From: CAVUWL01 sp963700105
Lineage (GTDB): Bacteria > Actinomycetota > Thermoleophilia > Solirubrobacterales > 70-9
Assembly: GCA_963700105.1 (NCBI GenBank)
Contig: CAVOWL010000004.1
Span: 496,001 to 560,000, forward strand
DNA length: 64,000 nucleotides
Direction of reading: 5' to 3'
Shown: piece after piece, positions 32,399-41,581 of the stretch
Layout of the letters: each line of letters starts with the position of its first letter
Position numbering within the stretch: position 1 is the first letter of the stretch
Position numbers and translations under genes: made by a program
Notes under the pieces: generated by a model
What the model saw: the letters and a program-made list of their open reading frames with translations, nothing else
What the model was told of the DNA's origin: nothing
Database searches by the model: none

Positions 32399-33583
32399 AT
32401 GTCATTTGCCGATCTCGGCATCTCCAAACGCGTCGTATCAGCGCTGGCTGAACGCGGCATCACCCAACCATTCCCAGTCCAGCAGATGGCGATCCGCGAT
32501 GCGCTCGCGGGCCATGACCTGCTGGTTCAATCTCCAACCGGATCCGGCAAGACGCTTGCCTTCGGCATCCCAATGGTCGACCGCCTCGATTCGGCAACCC
32601 ACAGCCTCTCCGCGCTGGTCCTGGCGCCAACCCGCGAGCTTGCCAGCCAGATCGTCGATGAGCTGCGATCGATCGCGCGCTCCCAACAGCTGCAGATTGC
32701 CGCGGTCTACGGCGGCGTCGGCTTCGGACCCCAGATCAGCGCGGCTCGGCGCGCCGACATCATCGTCGCCACCCCGGGCCGACTTGAGGATCTCCTCGCT
32801 CGCAACGTAATCTCGCTGCAAACCGTCCGCATCTTGGTCCTCGATGAGGCCGACCGCATGCTCGATATGGGCTTTAAGCCGGCGGTCGGGCGGATCGTTG
32901 CCCAGACACCGGACTCACGCCAAACGCTCTTTTTCTCGGCCACCCTGAAGGGCGCCACCGGCGAGCTCGCCGCCGCCTACACCCGCGATGCCCGTGAGCA
33001 CATCGTGGCCGCCCCCGAGCGCGAGCACAAAGACATCGAGCATCACTTCGTCCACGTCCACTCCCAGGGTGCAAAGCTCGACCATCTCGCCGATCGACTT
33101 CGGGCTGGCGAGCAGGCGCGAACCCTCGTCTTCGTGCGCACCAAGCGCGGCGCGGATCGGCTCGTCAAGCGACTTCGCGACCGCAAGCTGGAGGCCGTCG
33201 CGATGCACGGAGACAAGAGTCAACGCCAGCGCGAAAGGGCCTTGGCGCGCTTTGAGAACGGTGAGGTCGACACGCTCGTCGCGACCGATGTCGCGGCCAG
33301 GGGGATCGACGTCGCAGATATCACGCACGTGATCAACTTCGACGCCCCCGAGGACCGCGACTCCTACGTGCACCGGGTGGGCCGCACCGGCCGAGCTGGT
33401 GCACGCGGAGCTGGAATTAGTTTCGTGCTGGCCGATCAGGTGGGTGAAATTGGGCGGATCGCCCGTGACCTTGGCCTCGCCAACGAGTTCAACAAGGACC
33501 GCCGCCGAGATGCGCCAGGGGCTGCGGCTCAAAAGACCCAAGGCGCGCGGCGGCGTCGGACACGAAGGAAGGTGCACGCATGA
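32399..33583 (+). CDS. DEAD-box ATP-dependent RNA helicase
   Basis: 394-residue RNA helicase with motifs in order: Q-motif region (FADLGISKRVV...ITQPFPVQ), I SPTGSGKT, Ia APTRELASQ, Ib TPGRLED, II LDEADRML, III FFSATLKG, IV TLVFVRTKRGAD, V ATDVAARGID and VI HRVGRTGRAG. A short basic tail (RRRRTRRKVHA) may bind RNA. ATG 32399 is preceded by AAAGGAG 11 bases upstream. Likely roles are ribosome assembly or RNA turnover, as for RhlE/CsdA-type proteins. It overlaps the next gene by ATGA. Confidence 0.93.
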   Translation: MSFADLGISKRVVSALAERGITQPFPVQQMAIRDALAGHDLLVQSPTGSGKTLAFGIPMVDRLDSATHSLSALVLAPTRELASQIVDELRSIARSQQLQIAAVYGGVGFGPQISAARRADIIVATPGRLEDLLARNVISLQTVRILVLDEADRMLDMGFKPAVGRIVAQTPDSRQTLFFSATLKGATGELAAAYTRDAREHIVAAPEREHKDIEHHFVHVHSQGAKLDHLADRLRAGEQARTLVFVRTKRGADRLVKRLRDRKLEAVAMHGDKSQRQRERALARFENGEVDTLVATDVAARGIDVADITHVINFDAPEDRDSYVHRVGRTGRAGARGAGISFVLADQVGEIGRIARDLGLANEFNKDRRRDAPGAAAQKTQGARRRRTRRKVHA

Positions 33584-33954
33584 GGCCCGAGACGATTACC
33601 GCAACGAAATGGACCTGCAACAACTGCGGGGTATCGACAAGCCGAATCGACGGCGAGCCGATTGGTCTCCCCGAGACCTGGACCACCTCAAGCGAGGGCG
33701 ATCTGTGCCTGGTTTGCAGGCGCGAGCAGGCCGGAAACGCGGCGCTTGAGTCGGTGCCTGCCGACGGGCCGCTCGACGCTCGGGTGCGACTTCGCCGCGC
33801 CGCGGTGATCGAGTTCGAGGTGCGCCGCACCCCCGATCACGCAAACCATGCAATCGCCAAGGCGTGTCGATCCTCGGCCTCAGCCGTAGCCCAGGCCCGG
33901 CTTCGTCTCGGCGTCCCGGATCCACCTCCCCGCGCCCCCCGAAGCCGCAGCTAG
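33580..33954 (+). CDS. Small zinc-ribbon protein coupled to the DEAD-box helicase
   Basis: 124 residues with CNNC (13-16) and CLVC near residue 43 as a four-Cys zinc-binding set. A helical C-terminal half (DHANHAIAKACRSSASAVAQARLRLG) looks like a helix-turn-helix-type unit. The ATG overlaps the helicase stop codon, so the two are made together. A nucleic-acid-binding partner of the helicase is the simplest guess. The family is not recognised. Confidence 0.65.
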   Translation: MRPETITATKWTCNNCGVSTSRIDGEPIGLPETWTTSSEGDLCLVCRREQAGNAALESVPADGPLDARVRLRRAAVIEFEVRRTPDHANHAIAKACRSSASAVAQARLRLGVPDPPPRAPRSRS

Positions 33955-34062
33955 GCGCCGTCACAAATAGGGCCACCCGATCAACGCCACAAGCAGACGC
34001 TTTGATCGGGGCCCGCGGAGCCCTAAGCTTTAGGGGCAAATTGGGAAACCCAGGGAGGGAAG

Positions 34063-34809
34063 ATGAGTAATCTGCGCGCAAGGTTGAGCTATGCCAACGT
34101 GATGGCCACGGTGGCCGTGTTCCTGGCGCTGGGCGGCGGCGCCTATGCCGCCACCCAGCTGAAGAAGAACAGCGTCGGCACCAAGCAGCTGAAGAACAAC
34201 GCGGTTACCGGTGAAAAGGTCAAGGATGGCTCGCTCACTGGGGCAGATATAAACAGCCAAAGCCTCGGCCTGGTTCCAAACGCCGCTCACGCCAGCAACG
34301 CCGACTCCGCCGCCCAGGCCTCAAACTCCGCTGCCCTGCAGGGCCACCCCGCTTCAGATTTTCTCGGCGCCAACTCCCAGGCGACCGACTCCGCCCGCCT
34401 TGGCGGGCACACTCCGAGTGAATTCGGTGCAGTGCTTTCGGGCCAGACCTCAGGCCTGGCCGAAGTCAAAGGTGCGGCCAATCTGTACGGGCCGGTCGGA
34501 GGGATCGGTGCCGCCTCAAAAACGGCACCGACGGTGGCAAGCCTGTCTCCCAGCATCGGGCTTCAGGCGAGCAACTTCTCCGCCCAGTTGATCGAAGCAC
34601 CGACCTCCGGAAACGGAGTGGAAGTGCAGCTCTGGGTCAATGGGGCCCCGGTTGGACTCTCCTGCCTGATCGCGGTAGGGCAGACCTCATGCAGCAACAA
34701 CACGGCGACGCCGTCGATCCCAGCCGGTAGCCAGTTGGCGATCAACATATTGGAGGCCGGAGAAGTTCCAGCCGATAGCCTGCTGACCGGCTTTCAGCTC
34801 ACCCAGTAA
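34063..34809 (+). CDS. Secreted protein with NSVGT-type repeats
   Basis: 248 residues. Signal peptide-like start (ANVMATVAVFLALGGGAYAA), then a polar repeat region NSVGTKQLKNNAVTGEKV and a low-complexity Ala/Ser/Asn stretch (SNADSAAQASNSAALQG). A beta-rich C-terminal domain of about 110 residues has one Cys pair (LSCLIAVGQTSC). The same N-terminal layout occurs in the gene at 59521. RBS GGGAGGGA precedes ATG 34063. Function unknown; probably a surface or extracellular protein. Confidence 0.75.
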   Translation: MSNLRARLSYANVMATVAVFLALGGGAYAATQLKKNSVGTKQLKNNAVTGEKVKDGSLTGADINSQSLGLVPNAAHASNADSAAQASNSAALQGHPASDFLGANSQATDSARLGGHTPSEFGAVLSGQTSGLAEVKGAANLYGPVGGIGAASKTAPTVASLSPSIGLQASNFSAQLIEAPTSGNGVEVQLWVNGAPVGLSCLIAVGQTSCSNNTATPSIPAGSQLAINILEAGEVPADSLLTGFQLTQ

Positions 34810-34966
34810 AAAGCCAACCGCTGTTTTGGGCCGCGGGCGAGGGCAGCTGAGCCTTCCCGGCGGGACCGGGCTGGGCGCCCGGCTCAATCGAGTTCGCGGG
34901 GATCGGCGCCCTTCAGGATCCAATGAAAGACAACCGAGCTGGACCACTCGGCGGCCAACTTCAACC

Positions 34967-36592
34967 TCAGCAGATTGAGACCTGACCCTTGAGGGTCTTC
35001 ACCACCCGCTTATTGTGGCCGTGCTTTCGGATTATCGCCGTAACCCTGGCCGCTACCGTGTATTTCTTGCCTGGCGTCAGCGCTCCCGGGATGATCAACC
35101 AACGAAACGGCTTCTTCTTCAGGGTCTTTTTCATACCGTCAAATGAGAAGGTGACCTTGGCGACCTTCATCTTGGTGCGAAGGGCCCTGGCGACCCGGTG
35201 GCGGGCTTTCTTGCCAACCCCGACGTAGAAGGGCTGCTCGGACTCAAGGCACATCCCGGGCACCTTCAGGGTCAGCAGATTGCCTTCCACCGCAGCGCTG
35301 CTCGTGTGCGTTTTGCCTTTATAGGTTGGCGGTGTTTTCGGAGTGGGAGTTGGAGTCGGCGCAGGATTGGCGACCGGCGTCAGATCGGCGACCCGCAGAC
35401 CGCTGGAGTCCATGAATGTCAGCCAACCTTGGCCGCCGTTGCCAATCGCGAGTTGGGCGTTGTCAAAGCCCGCGTAGGCATCGCCAATGTGGGCTATATC
35501 GGTCGCGGCTCCAAAGCTCGTCCCGCCATTGGTGGAGGCAAAGAGCCGCATGTCTGGGCTTTCGTTGCTGCTCGCCGGCCAGGCGACGGCAACCCGACTA
35601 CCGTCAGGGGACTGGGCGATCGCCCCCCCGGTAAAGAGTCCGAAGGAGGGGCCGCTGGCAAGGGTCAGAGGGGCGCCGAAGCTCGTTCCATTGTATTTAC
35701 GGACGTTCAGCACGTCAGGGTAGGCGCTCCCCGTGCCATAGTCTTCAGAGACCAAGAAGAGCCCTGCGCTTCCTCCCGATAGCTTGGATTCATAGCCATT
35801 TGTGACCGCGAAGGGACCTTCCCAGTCTTTTTCTGAACCGAGTGATCCCGAACCTTTGTAACGGTAGAAATGGACCGAGTCTGGTTCTGAGAGTTCCCAG
35901 TAGGAATCGACCAACTGACCGGCGCTGTCGAGCCCGAGACTGGAGCCGACCACGCCGCCACTACCGATCGATTCAAATTCGAACGCTTCACCCGAACCCC
36001 CGGCGGCGGGAGCAGAGCTGAATCCGAGCCCGGCGTTGTAGGCGCTGATCAACAGGTTCGACCCCGATAGCAACACATTGGTCGGAGCGGTCTTGCTTGA
36101 ATATCCGCCTTTGGTGATGGTGCCAGCGTTGAAGCTTTCACCACCGTTCGTCGATTCCCAGATGATGAGATCGTCTTCGACGTAGCGCGGTGCGACGACG
36201 TAGACCGTAGCGCCGCTGCCGAGCACGGGGAAGACTCCGCTCACCTCATCGGTGATACTGGTCGCGCCCGGAATCGGCAGGGTGACCGGGTGGGCGCAGC
36301 TGCCTCCAACCGGAATTTTGCAAAACATCGGCGCGTCGGGAACACTGGCACTGGCGGACCTGTGTGTCCAGCCGACGTAGGCGTTGCCGGCGGAGTCCTC
36401 GACCAAATGCCCCGGTGAGGTCGCCTGAGCATCGAGAACAAAAAGGTCATTTGCGGCGGCGGGTGCACTCCAGACAGAGAAACACAGAGCCCAAGCAGCG
36501 CTGATCAGAAAGGCCGCCCTCGGCAAAGAGAGATGGGTAAGACATGCCGACAAGCCAACGACGCCAGGAGGCCGTGAATTTGGATGCCGCAA
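34967..36592 (-). CDS. Secreted sialidase-like beta-propeller protein
   Basis: 541 residues with an N-terminal signal peptide (hydrophobic core near residues 26-46, ending APAAA). The main domain carries BNR/Asp-box-like motifs (WESTNGGESFNAG, FASTNGGTSFGAA) spaced through a beta-propeller. A Pro/Thr linker (PAPTPTPTPKTPP) leads to a basic C-terminal domain of about 110 residues with two Cys. No catalytic sialidase residues can be assigned, so a carbohydrate- or surface-binding role is as likely as hydrolysis. Confidence 0.7.
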   Translation of the reverse strand: MRHPNSRPPGVVGLSACLTHLSLPRAAFLISAAWALCFSVWSAPAAANDLFVLDAQATSPGHLVEDSAGNAYVGWTHRSASASVPDAPMFCKIPVGGSCAHPVTLPIPGATSITDEVSGVFPVLGSGATVYVVAPRYVEDDLIIWESTNGGESFNAGTITKGGYSSKTAPTNVLLSGSNLLISAYNAGLGFSSAPAAGGSGEAFEFESIGSGGVVGSSLGLDSAGQLVDSYWELSEPDSVHFYRYKGSGSLGSEKDWEGPFAVTNGYESKLSGGSAGLFLVSEDYGTGSAYPDVLNVRKYNGTSFGAPLTLASGPSFGLFTGGAIAQSPDGSRVAVAWPASSNESPDMRLFASTNGGTSFGAATDIAHIGDAYAGFDNAQLAIGNGGQGWLTFMDSSGLRVADLTPVANPAPTPTPTPKTPPTYKGKTHTSSAAVEGNLLTLKVPGMCLESEQPFYVGVGKKARHRVARALRTKMKVAKVTFSFDGMKKTLKKKPFRWLIIPGALTPGKKYTVAARVTAIIRKHGHNKRVVKTLKGQVSIC

Positions 36593-36807
36593 TGAAACTC
36601 CTTCAGGTCAGTTCATCGGCGAGAATTCGATCGGCGGCAAGCGCCGTTCGGGCCTCGGGAAGCAGAACCTAGCAGCTACCGAGCCCGGATCTGCCCGACC
36701 GTTGCCAGCCGCAGCACGATCGATATGCACGCATTTTGGACGGCCGGCAATCGTGGCGCTTGGGGATAGGAACGCCTTAGCGCCCGCTGCGTTCAGGGAT
36801 CGCAAAC

Positions 36808-37116
36808 TCAGCCACCCCGATCGCCTCGATCGACGGACCTTCCTGGCAACAGCGTGAACGCTTGGACCTTCTCCGAGGCGATCACCAAGTCCTCGCCGTG
36901 AGAGTTGATGCTCACATTTCCGTGCGGCCCCGAGGAAATGGCCTCGTTTTCTTCGATCAGGAGTCCGTCGACTCGATGACCCGTAGTTGCCTCGAGCCTG
37001 ATCGGCACATCTCCTTCTCGGCTGCTGCGTATTCGCTCCAGCACGTCGTGAAACCACGACGCTTGCTCAGATGGCGGCCGCTCGTAGCGCCTGCCTATGT
37101 CAAAGCTCTCCGCCAC
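36808..37116 (-). CDS. Hypothetical protein, 102 residues
   Basis: Small soluble protein, MAESFDIGRRYERPP...EGDVPIRLEATTGHRVDG, with a regular mix of charged and beta-forming residues (GPHGNVSINSHGEDLVIASE). The open frame is unlike the nonsense frames around it in composition. No family recognised; the last residues (SVDRGDRGG) are low complexity. ATG at 37116. Confidence 0.45.
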   Translation of the reverse strand: MAESFDIGRRYERPPSEQASWFHDVLERIRSSREGDVPIRLEATTGHRVDGLLIEENEAISSGPHGNVSINSHGEDLVIASEKVQAFTLLPGRSVDRGDRGG

Positions 37117-37401
37117 TCCCCCACAAACTAGCGATCCTCAGCGAACGAGAAGAGCAAGACCCGATGTCCAATCGCGACCCAGTCGGGCTTGCGGCGAGGT
37201 TTCCTCAACCTCCAGAGCTCACGGCTCAAGGGGCCCGCGCTGCGGCGCCGCCAATTTGTGGGGACCTTCAGCGCTGATCGAGCCCAACCCCGAGCCTCGG
37301 ATGTGAGCGAACTGCTCTTTATCGGGTCGTCGCATAGACCGAGAGTCGGTGCCGCGGCAGATTTCAATTTCAATTCGTCATGCCCGAGCCGATCCGGCGC
37401 C

Positions 37402-38838
37402 TTACCAGCGGCGGGCGGCGCCGAATAGCTCTTGCATATACCCGGCCACTGACACCGGCGACATGAATAGCTGATAGGTGAGCAGGTAGCCGAGGTAGCC
37501 CAGCCGGTTACGACGCACTTTGAGACCAACCTCCTCAAAGGCCCCTCTGGAGAAGTGAAACATGATTCCCGCGAGGATCAGATTGAGGGGCAAAACCGCG
37601 AGAGTCATCGGTCCGACGATCGCGAAGTTACCAAACAGCGCCAGGATGATCCCGATTGGGAAGGCGACCGAGTAGACGAGGTCTATGTAAGGGAAGATGA
37701 AGTTGACGAGGACAGCGTGGATATTGGAGCGACCCTCGGCGAGCAGGGTCCCGCCGTGCTCACGCAGCCCCTCGATCATCCCCCGCGCCCAGCGGCGCCG
37801 CTGGCGAGCAAATGACCGGAGGTCTTCGGGCGCGCCAGTGAAGGCAATCGCGGTGCGCTCATATCCCACCCGACCGCCCTCGGCCATCATTGCCCAGGTG
37901 AGGACGATGTCCTCACCGATCCGGTCGGGCCAACCACCGGCGTGCTTTAGAGCCTTGGTCCGGTAAACGCTGAATGCCCCCTGGGCGACCATCGTTCCTT
38001 GGAAGAGGCCCTGCTGGCGCTTTACCGAAGCGATGCCCAGGAAGTAGTCCCACTCCTGGGCGCGGGTTATGAAGTTATTGCGAGAGTTACGGACGAAAAC
38101 CGCTCCGGCGACGGCGACGGTGTCGGGCGGGGAGATGGCGAGGCGGGCGACGATCCTTCGCAGGGAATCCGCCATCAAAAGGGTGTCCGCGTCGACCGTC
38201 GCCATCAACGGTGTCCGCACCTGCCTTAAGGCAGCGGTCAAGGTTTTCGCCTTGCCGCCGTGGGGCACAGTGAGGACGGAGATGCGACGATCCCGGCGAC
38301 GCCATTTTCGCGCCAACTCCGCGGTGCGATCGGTCGAGCCATCATCGGCAACGACGATCCTTAGCCCGCCGGGATATGTCTGCTTGACGACGTAATCAAG
38401 CGTTTCGGTGATCGTCTTTTCCTCGTTAAAGCAGGCAATGACAACGGTGAGGGCGGGGAACTCGAGGTCGAAGCGAAGCGGCGGGGGGCGATCTATCAAG
38501 AGCGAGGTGATCAGGTTGGCATTCAGGTAGCCCGGAATGATCGCGATGCCGAAGATCACCGCGATCGCGATCGGGATCGTGATCGATTCGCCGAGGGTTT
38601 CGATCCACGGAATAGAGAGCCAAAGGGAGAATCCGGCCCATGCGAGGGCGGCGACGATTACGATTGCAAGCTTCAGATGAAGCGCTACGTAGAGTCGCTT
38701 GCGTTCATTCGGGGTGCGCTCGAGCTCTTTGACTTGAACCAGCCCATCGAGCTCGCTCCTCGCCTCATCGCTGAGCGATGGCGCCACGGTTTGCTGGGGC
38801 CGACTTTCCTCCGTGGGCTGCAATCGGGACCTGGCCAT
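37402..38838 (-). CDS. Membrane GT2 glycosyltransferase (processive, PgaC/BcsA-like)
   Basis: 478 residues from ATG 38838 (MARSRLQPTEE). Two membrane helices near residues 55-75 and 85-110 precede a GT-A domain with VVIACFNEEKTI, VVADDGSTDRTAEL, the acceptor VDADTLL, GEDIVLTW and the processive QRRRWARGM (QxxRW) motif. Three more helices follow at the C-terminus. This layout matches synthases of poly-beta-1,6-GlcNAc and similar exopolysaccharides. No modifying or export partner is adjacent. An in-frame extension to 38925 is possible but weak. Confidence 0.88.
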   Translation of the reverse strand: MARSRLQPTEESRPQQTVAPSLSDEARSELDGLVQVKELERTPNERKRLYVALHLKLAIVIVAALAWAGFSLWLSIPWIETLGESITIPIAIAVIFGIAIIPGYLNANLITSLLIDRPPPLRFDLEFPALTVVIACFNEEKTITETLDYVVKQTYPGGLRIVVADDGSTDRTAELARKWRRRDRRISVLTVPHGGKAKTLTAALRQVRTPLMATVDADTLLMADSLRRIVARLAISPPDTVAVAGAVFVRNSRNNFITRAQEWDYFLGIASVKRQQGLFQGTMVAQGAFSVYRTKALKHAGGWPDRIGEDIVLTWAMMAEGGRVGYERTAIAFTGAPEDLRSFARQRRRWARGMIEGLREHGGTLLAEGRSNIHAVLVNFIFPYIDLVYSVAFPIGIILALFGNFAIVGPMTLAVLPLNLILAGIMFHFSRGAFEEVGLKVRRNRLGYLGYLLTYQLFMSPVSVAGYMQELFGAARRW

Positions 38839-39202
38839 CACTGAAGTGATCGACAGACCGGCATTGCAACTGGAGTTGAGCGCCGCTTTCGACCTCAGGG
38901 ACGGGAGGCAATCGCCACCCCCCACCCTCGGTCCAACGCATAGCGGGCCGATTCATCGCTGCGGCGCGAATCCGAACAGACGACGGGTCGAAGTCGCCGG
39001 GCGCCTGAACTTTCCCAAGCACCATGTTTTGGCAATCAGGCCCAGGGAACATGGAGATATACCCTCGGCGATCGTGGGGGCGCGCACCCCTCGCGGGTTG
39101 GGGACAAAGGCGCTGGATCGCCGTGGGCCTACCCCAAAAATGCTCGACCATCGGTCGGAGCGGTCCCTTGATGAACCCGCGAACAGAAAAGTAGGTGAGC
39201 GA
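38839..39202. other. Intergenic stretch between divergent genes
   Basis: About 360 bases between the GT2 gene and the small zinc-ribbon gene. It must hold at least one promoter, but I find no confident -10/-35 pair, repeat or RNA gene. Confidence 0.4.
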
Positions 39203-39373
39203 ATGGTCAGCTGTGAGCGTTGCGGTAGCCGTTTCAGTCCGGTCCAAGCCGCGACCATCGGGTACTGCCCGCGTTGCCTGCTCCGCGATGACGTCTCGGT
39301 TCCACTTATCGTCAGCGTCTTCAAAGCGCCGAGGGGCGAGGAGCAGACCGCCGAGCCGGGGCCGAAGTCCTAG
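39203..39373 (+). CDS. 56-residue zinc-ribbon protein
   Basis: Very small gene: MVSCERCGSRFSPVQA...GYCPRCLLRDDVSV, with two CxxC knuckles (C4/C7 and C22/C25) spaced as in a zinc ribbon. A short hydrophobic patch (VPLIVSVF) and a polar tail (EEQTAEPGPKS) follow. AGGTGA lies six bases before the ATG. Function unknown; such ribbons often bind nucleic acid or accompany kinases. Confidence 0.5.
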   Translation: MVSCERCGSRFSPVQAATIGYCPRCLLRDDVSVPLIVSVFKAPRGEEQTAEPGPKS

Positions 39374-39923
39374 CCTGAAGCGACGCCAGCCTCCGGCAAG
39401 TAGTGCGCAAAAGCGCCAACCCACTCCCTCGCAATGGCGGCAGGCAGCGCTTCGTAAAGTCATTCAGGAGAATTCTCAAACGGCGCGCCAGGGCCCCCCA
39501 CGGTGGTGGCCGTGACCTGACCCTCGATCTTGGAGGTGCCCGTTCGGTGTCAATAGCGCACTCCGGGATCAGGATGGCGGCTACGGATGCAACCGGCCCT
39601 AGACAGGGTCCCTCGCGGCTAGGTTTCGATCGACTCTCTCCAAATCAGGTTCGACAATCAGATTTGGAAGGCACTACGGCCCAGTCGCTCGACTCGTCTC
39701 CGTTGCGCGACTGGACCGGAAGGTCCGTCTCCGCCAAGTCACCGCAGGCACCGAAACCCAAAGGCAACCGAGAACGAGTGTCGGTCGAATCGCTCAGAGA
39801 TCAATCCCCACCGGCAGTGGAGGACCGATGTGGCCGCCACCTATGGCAGCGGCGCGAGATCATGGCCCCCCGTAACCTCCCGCGCTTGCAGGAGGTTAAG
39901 GGGCCTTTCCCTTTAGGCGACCG
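39374..39923. other. Gene-poor stretch
   Basis: About 550 bases. A long plus-strand open frame (39403-39927) shows no family motifs, and its composition looks non-coding. The only structure I see is the inverted repeat at 39873-39898. Confidence 0.4.
39873..39898 (-). terminator. Perfect 8-bp inverted repeat downstream of the 41-aa gene
   Basis: TAACCTCC, a ten-base loop, then GGAGGTTA. It begins 25 bases past the stop of the small minus-strand gene at 39924. There is no T-run after it, so terminator function is tentative; it could equally be a protein-binding palindrome. Confidence 0.35.
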
Positions 39924-40049
39924 CTAATGGCGCCGGATTGCGATGATGCCCGCCAGTGATCCTGCCGCGATCAGCGCCAGCGTCACGTTCTCCCTGCCCC
40001 GCCTGGTGAGGGCGTACTCGAGGATGTCATCGAGGGCATAGCGGGTCAT
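39924..40049 (-). CDS. 41-residue single-span membrane protein
   Basis: Short gene that is easy to miss: MTRYALDDILEYALTRRGRE followed by a membrane helix NVTLALIAAGSLAGIIAI and the tail RRH. AAAAGG lies a few bases before the ATG, a good ribosome-binding site. Amphipathic start, helix and basic end are a typical small membrane protein layout. No family recognised. Confidence 0.5.
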   Translation of the reverse strand: MTRYALDDILEYALTRRGRENVTLALIAAGSLAGIIAIRRH

Positions 40050-40273
40050 GTGCCTTTTGTAACACCCACGCCTCCGATTCGATGCGGCCGCTTATTCGGG
40101 CAGTCGCCCCTTGGCTCCCTGAAGCGATGACCAACTCGAGCCCGTCTCAGCGGTTCACACCACGAGGTTGGGAGCTGGCGTTCACATCGAATTGATGATG
40201 TAGATCATGAGCTCCAAGAATGGTGCGGTAGGTTGAACCGGCGCCTACCAACAAACTTACAAAAGGAAACGAC

Positions 40274-40561
40274 ATGGCCTACGCCGTAACCCACCACTTC
40301 CCCGATGGAACCGAAGATCAGTACCAGGCAGCCCTCGCGAGCGTTCATCCTTCTGATGGGAGCCTCCCCGCCGGGCAGACCTTTCACGCGGCCGGTCCAA
40401 CCGAGCAGGGCTGGATGATCGTCGTGGTCTTTGACTCAAAGGACAGCTGGGAGCGCTTTCGTGATGAGGATCTACTCCCGGGGCTACAGGAATCAGATGG
40501 AGCCTTTGAGGGAGCTCCACAGGAAATCGCCTTCGAGGTTGCAAATCTCCAGCAGGGATAG
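40274..40561 (+). CDS. Hypothetical protein, dimeric alpha/beta-barrel-like
   Basis: 95 residues: MAYAVTHHFPDGTEDQYQAA, LPAGQTFHAAGPTEQGWMIV and VVFDSKDSWERFRDEDLLPG. The pattern of a beta strand with His-Phe, an amphipathic helix, GWxIVxVxDS and WERFRDExLxP is common in small dimeric alpha/beta barrel (ABM-like) proteins. AAAGGAAA lies five bases upstream of ATG 40274. No catalytic residues can be assigned. It stands alone. Confidence 0.7.
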   Translation: MAYAVTHHFPDGTEDQYQAALASVHPSDGSLPAGQTFHAAGPTEQGWMIVVVFDSKDSWERFRDEDLLPGLQESDGAFEGAPQEIAFEVANLQQG

Positions 40562-40904
40562 GCGCGAGCTGGCCAAAGAGCCGCGAGTCGCCCTCGCCTG
40601 CCTGCCTCGTTGTCTGCGATTGAATCAGCGGTTAATGTCACCCCACCCTCGAGCAGCGAAACGTTCGCTGTCACGCGGCGAAAATGAGGTTGACGTCCTG
40701 ATTTGTTGGCGCCGGCACGGTACTTGTTGAGCCGGCCTCGCGCCTTGATTGCAGCGGCGGGTAAGAAAGGCGCTAAAACAGAGATGGCAGAGTCATGGTG
40801 GCCAGACGAGCCGGGGTGGGTGACGCGGAGGAGGAGCCCTGTCGCAGACCTAGCTCTGCGATCTCGGAGCTCCGCGGGAGGGGAAGCTCCCTCCTGGATT
40901 CAGG
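40562..40904. other. Gene-free stretch
   Basis: About 340 bases between convergent genes. No credible gene, RNA or terminator with a T-tract is visible. Confidence 0.4.
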
Positions 40905-41447
40905 TTAAGGAATCCTTGGTGCTCCCTTTTGGATCTCGACTGAGAAACGGTTGTGGAGCTTCATGAAATTGGCAAACGATGTCCTGACCTTAATTGTCGC
41001 AATGGTTTTGTCTCCCTTTGACACGATGCCATCTCCAACCGATGAGCAATTGCTTTCGTCACCCACAACGCAAGGCCATTCGACCTGAAAGAAGAGCCCG
41101 GAACCAAACTCCTCAATGGAAGCCTTCCCCGAGCAGATCAGGAAATGTATGGCGAGGGCGCTGCAGTCATCGGTGTTCAGGGTTCCCGCGGACTTGGAAC
41201 CAGAGGTCAGATCGATGGTCGAGTGGATTTCGAATTCTTCTTCGACCCGATGTTTGTGTACTTCCGTGACTACGCCAGTCAAATCCAGCCCCTGACTGGA
41301 CTCCTTTGCAGGGGCACCAGATGCCGATGACACACTCCAAAGCCCGATCAGCATGATGCAAAGACCAAACGCGGAAAGAGGAAGGGCGCGGCGAGCAGGC
41401 AGGGACCGCCGCCTTGCAATTGCCGAGCCGGGTTCTGCCTGATTCAT
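40905..41447 (-). CDS. Secreted or membrane-anchored hypothetical protein
   Basis: 180 residues from ATG 41447 with GGAGATAAAG just upstream. A basic N-terminus and a hydrophobic core (ALPLSAFGLCIMLIGLWSVSSASGA) form a signal peptide or anchor. The rest is beta-rich with four Cys in two pairs (DDCSALAIHFLICSG; WPCVVGDESNCSS), suggesting disulfides in an exported fold. Family not recognised. Confidence 0.6.
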   Translation of the reverse strand: MNQAEPGSAIARRRSLPARRALPLSAFGLCIMLIGLWSVSSASGAPAKESSQGLDLTGVVTEVHKHRVEEEFEIHSTIDLTSGSKSAGTLNTDDCSALAIHFLICSGKASIEEFGSGLFFQVEWPCVVGDESNCSSVGDGIVSKGDKTIATIKVRTSFANFMKLHNRFSVEIQKGAPRIP

Positions 41448-41581
41448 CTTTATCTCCTCGGTGGTCTCGAACACGCGGGTGTCATGCAGTATCGCCGACC
41501 CAGAAAAACGGGGGCTGAGGCGCCCGGCTTTTGTTCCTCAGATTGCCCGGCGATCGACCGGGGACATAATTTGGGACACGC

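Noticed and set aside
34810..34966. Intrinsic terminators between the convergent secreted-protein genes
   Set aside because: Several short GC palindromes exist, but none has a convincing stem plus T-tract on either strand.
39403..39927. 174-codon plus-strand open frame
   Set aside because: No start signal, no family similarity and composition like non-coding DNA; it would also overlap the inverted repeat and the 41-aa gene's 3' end.
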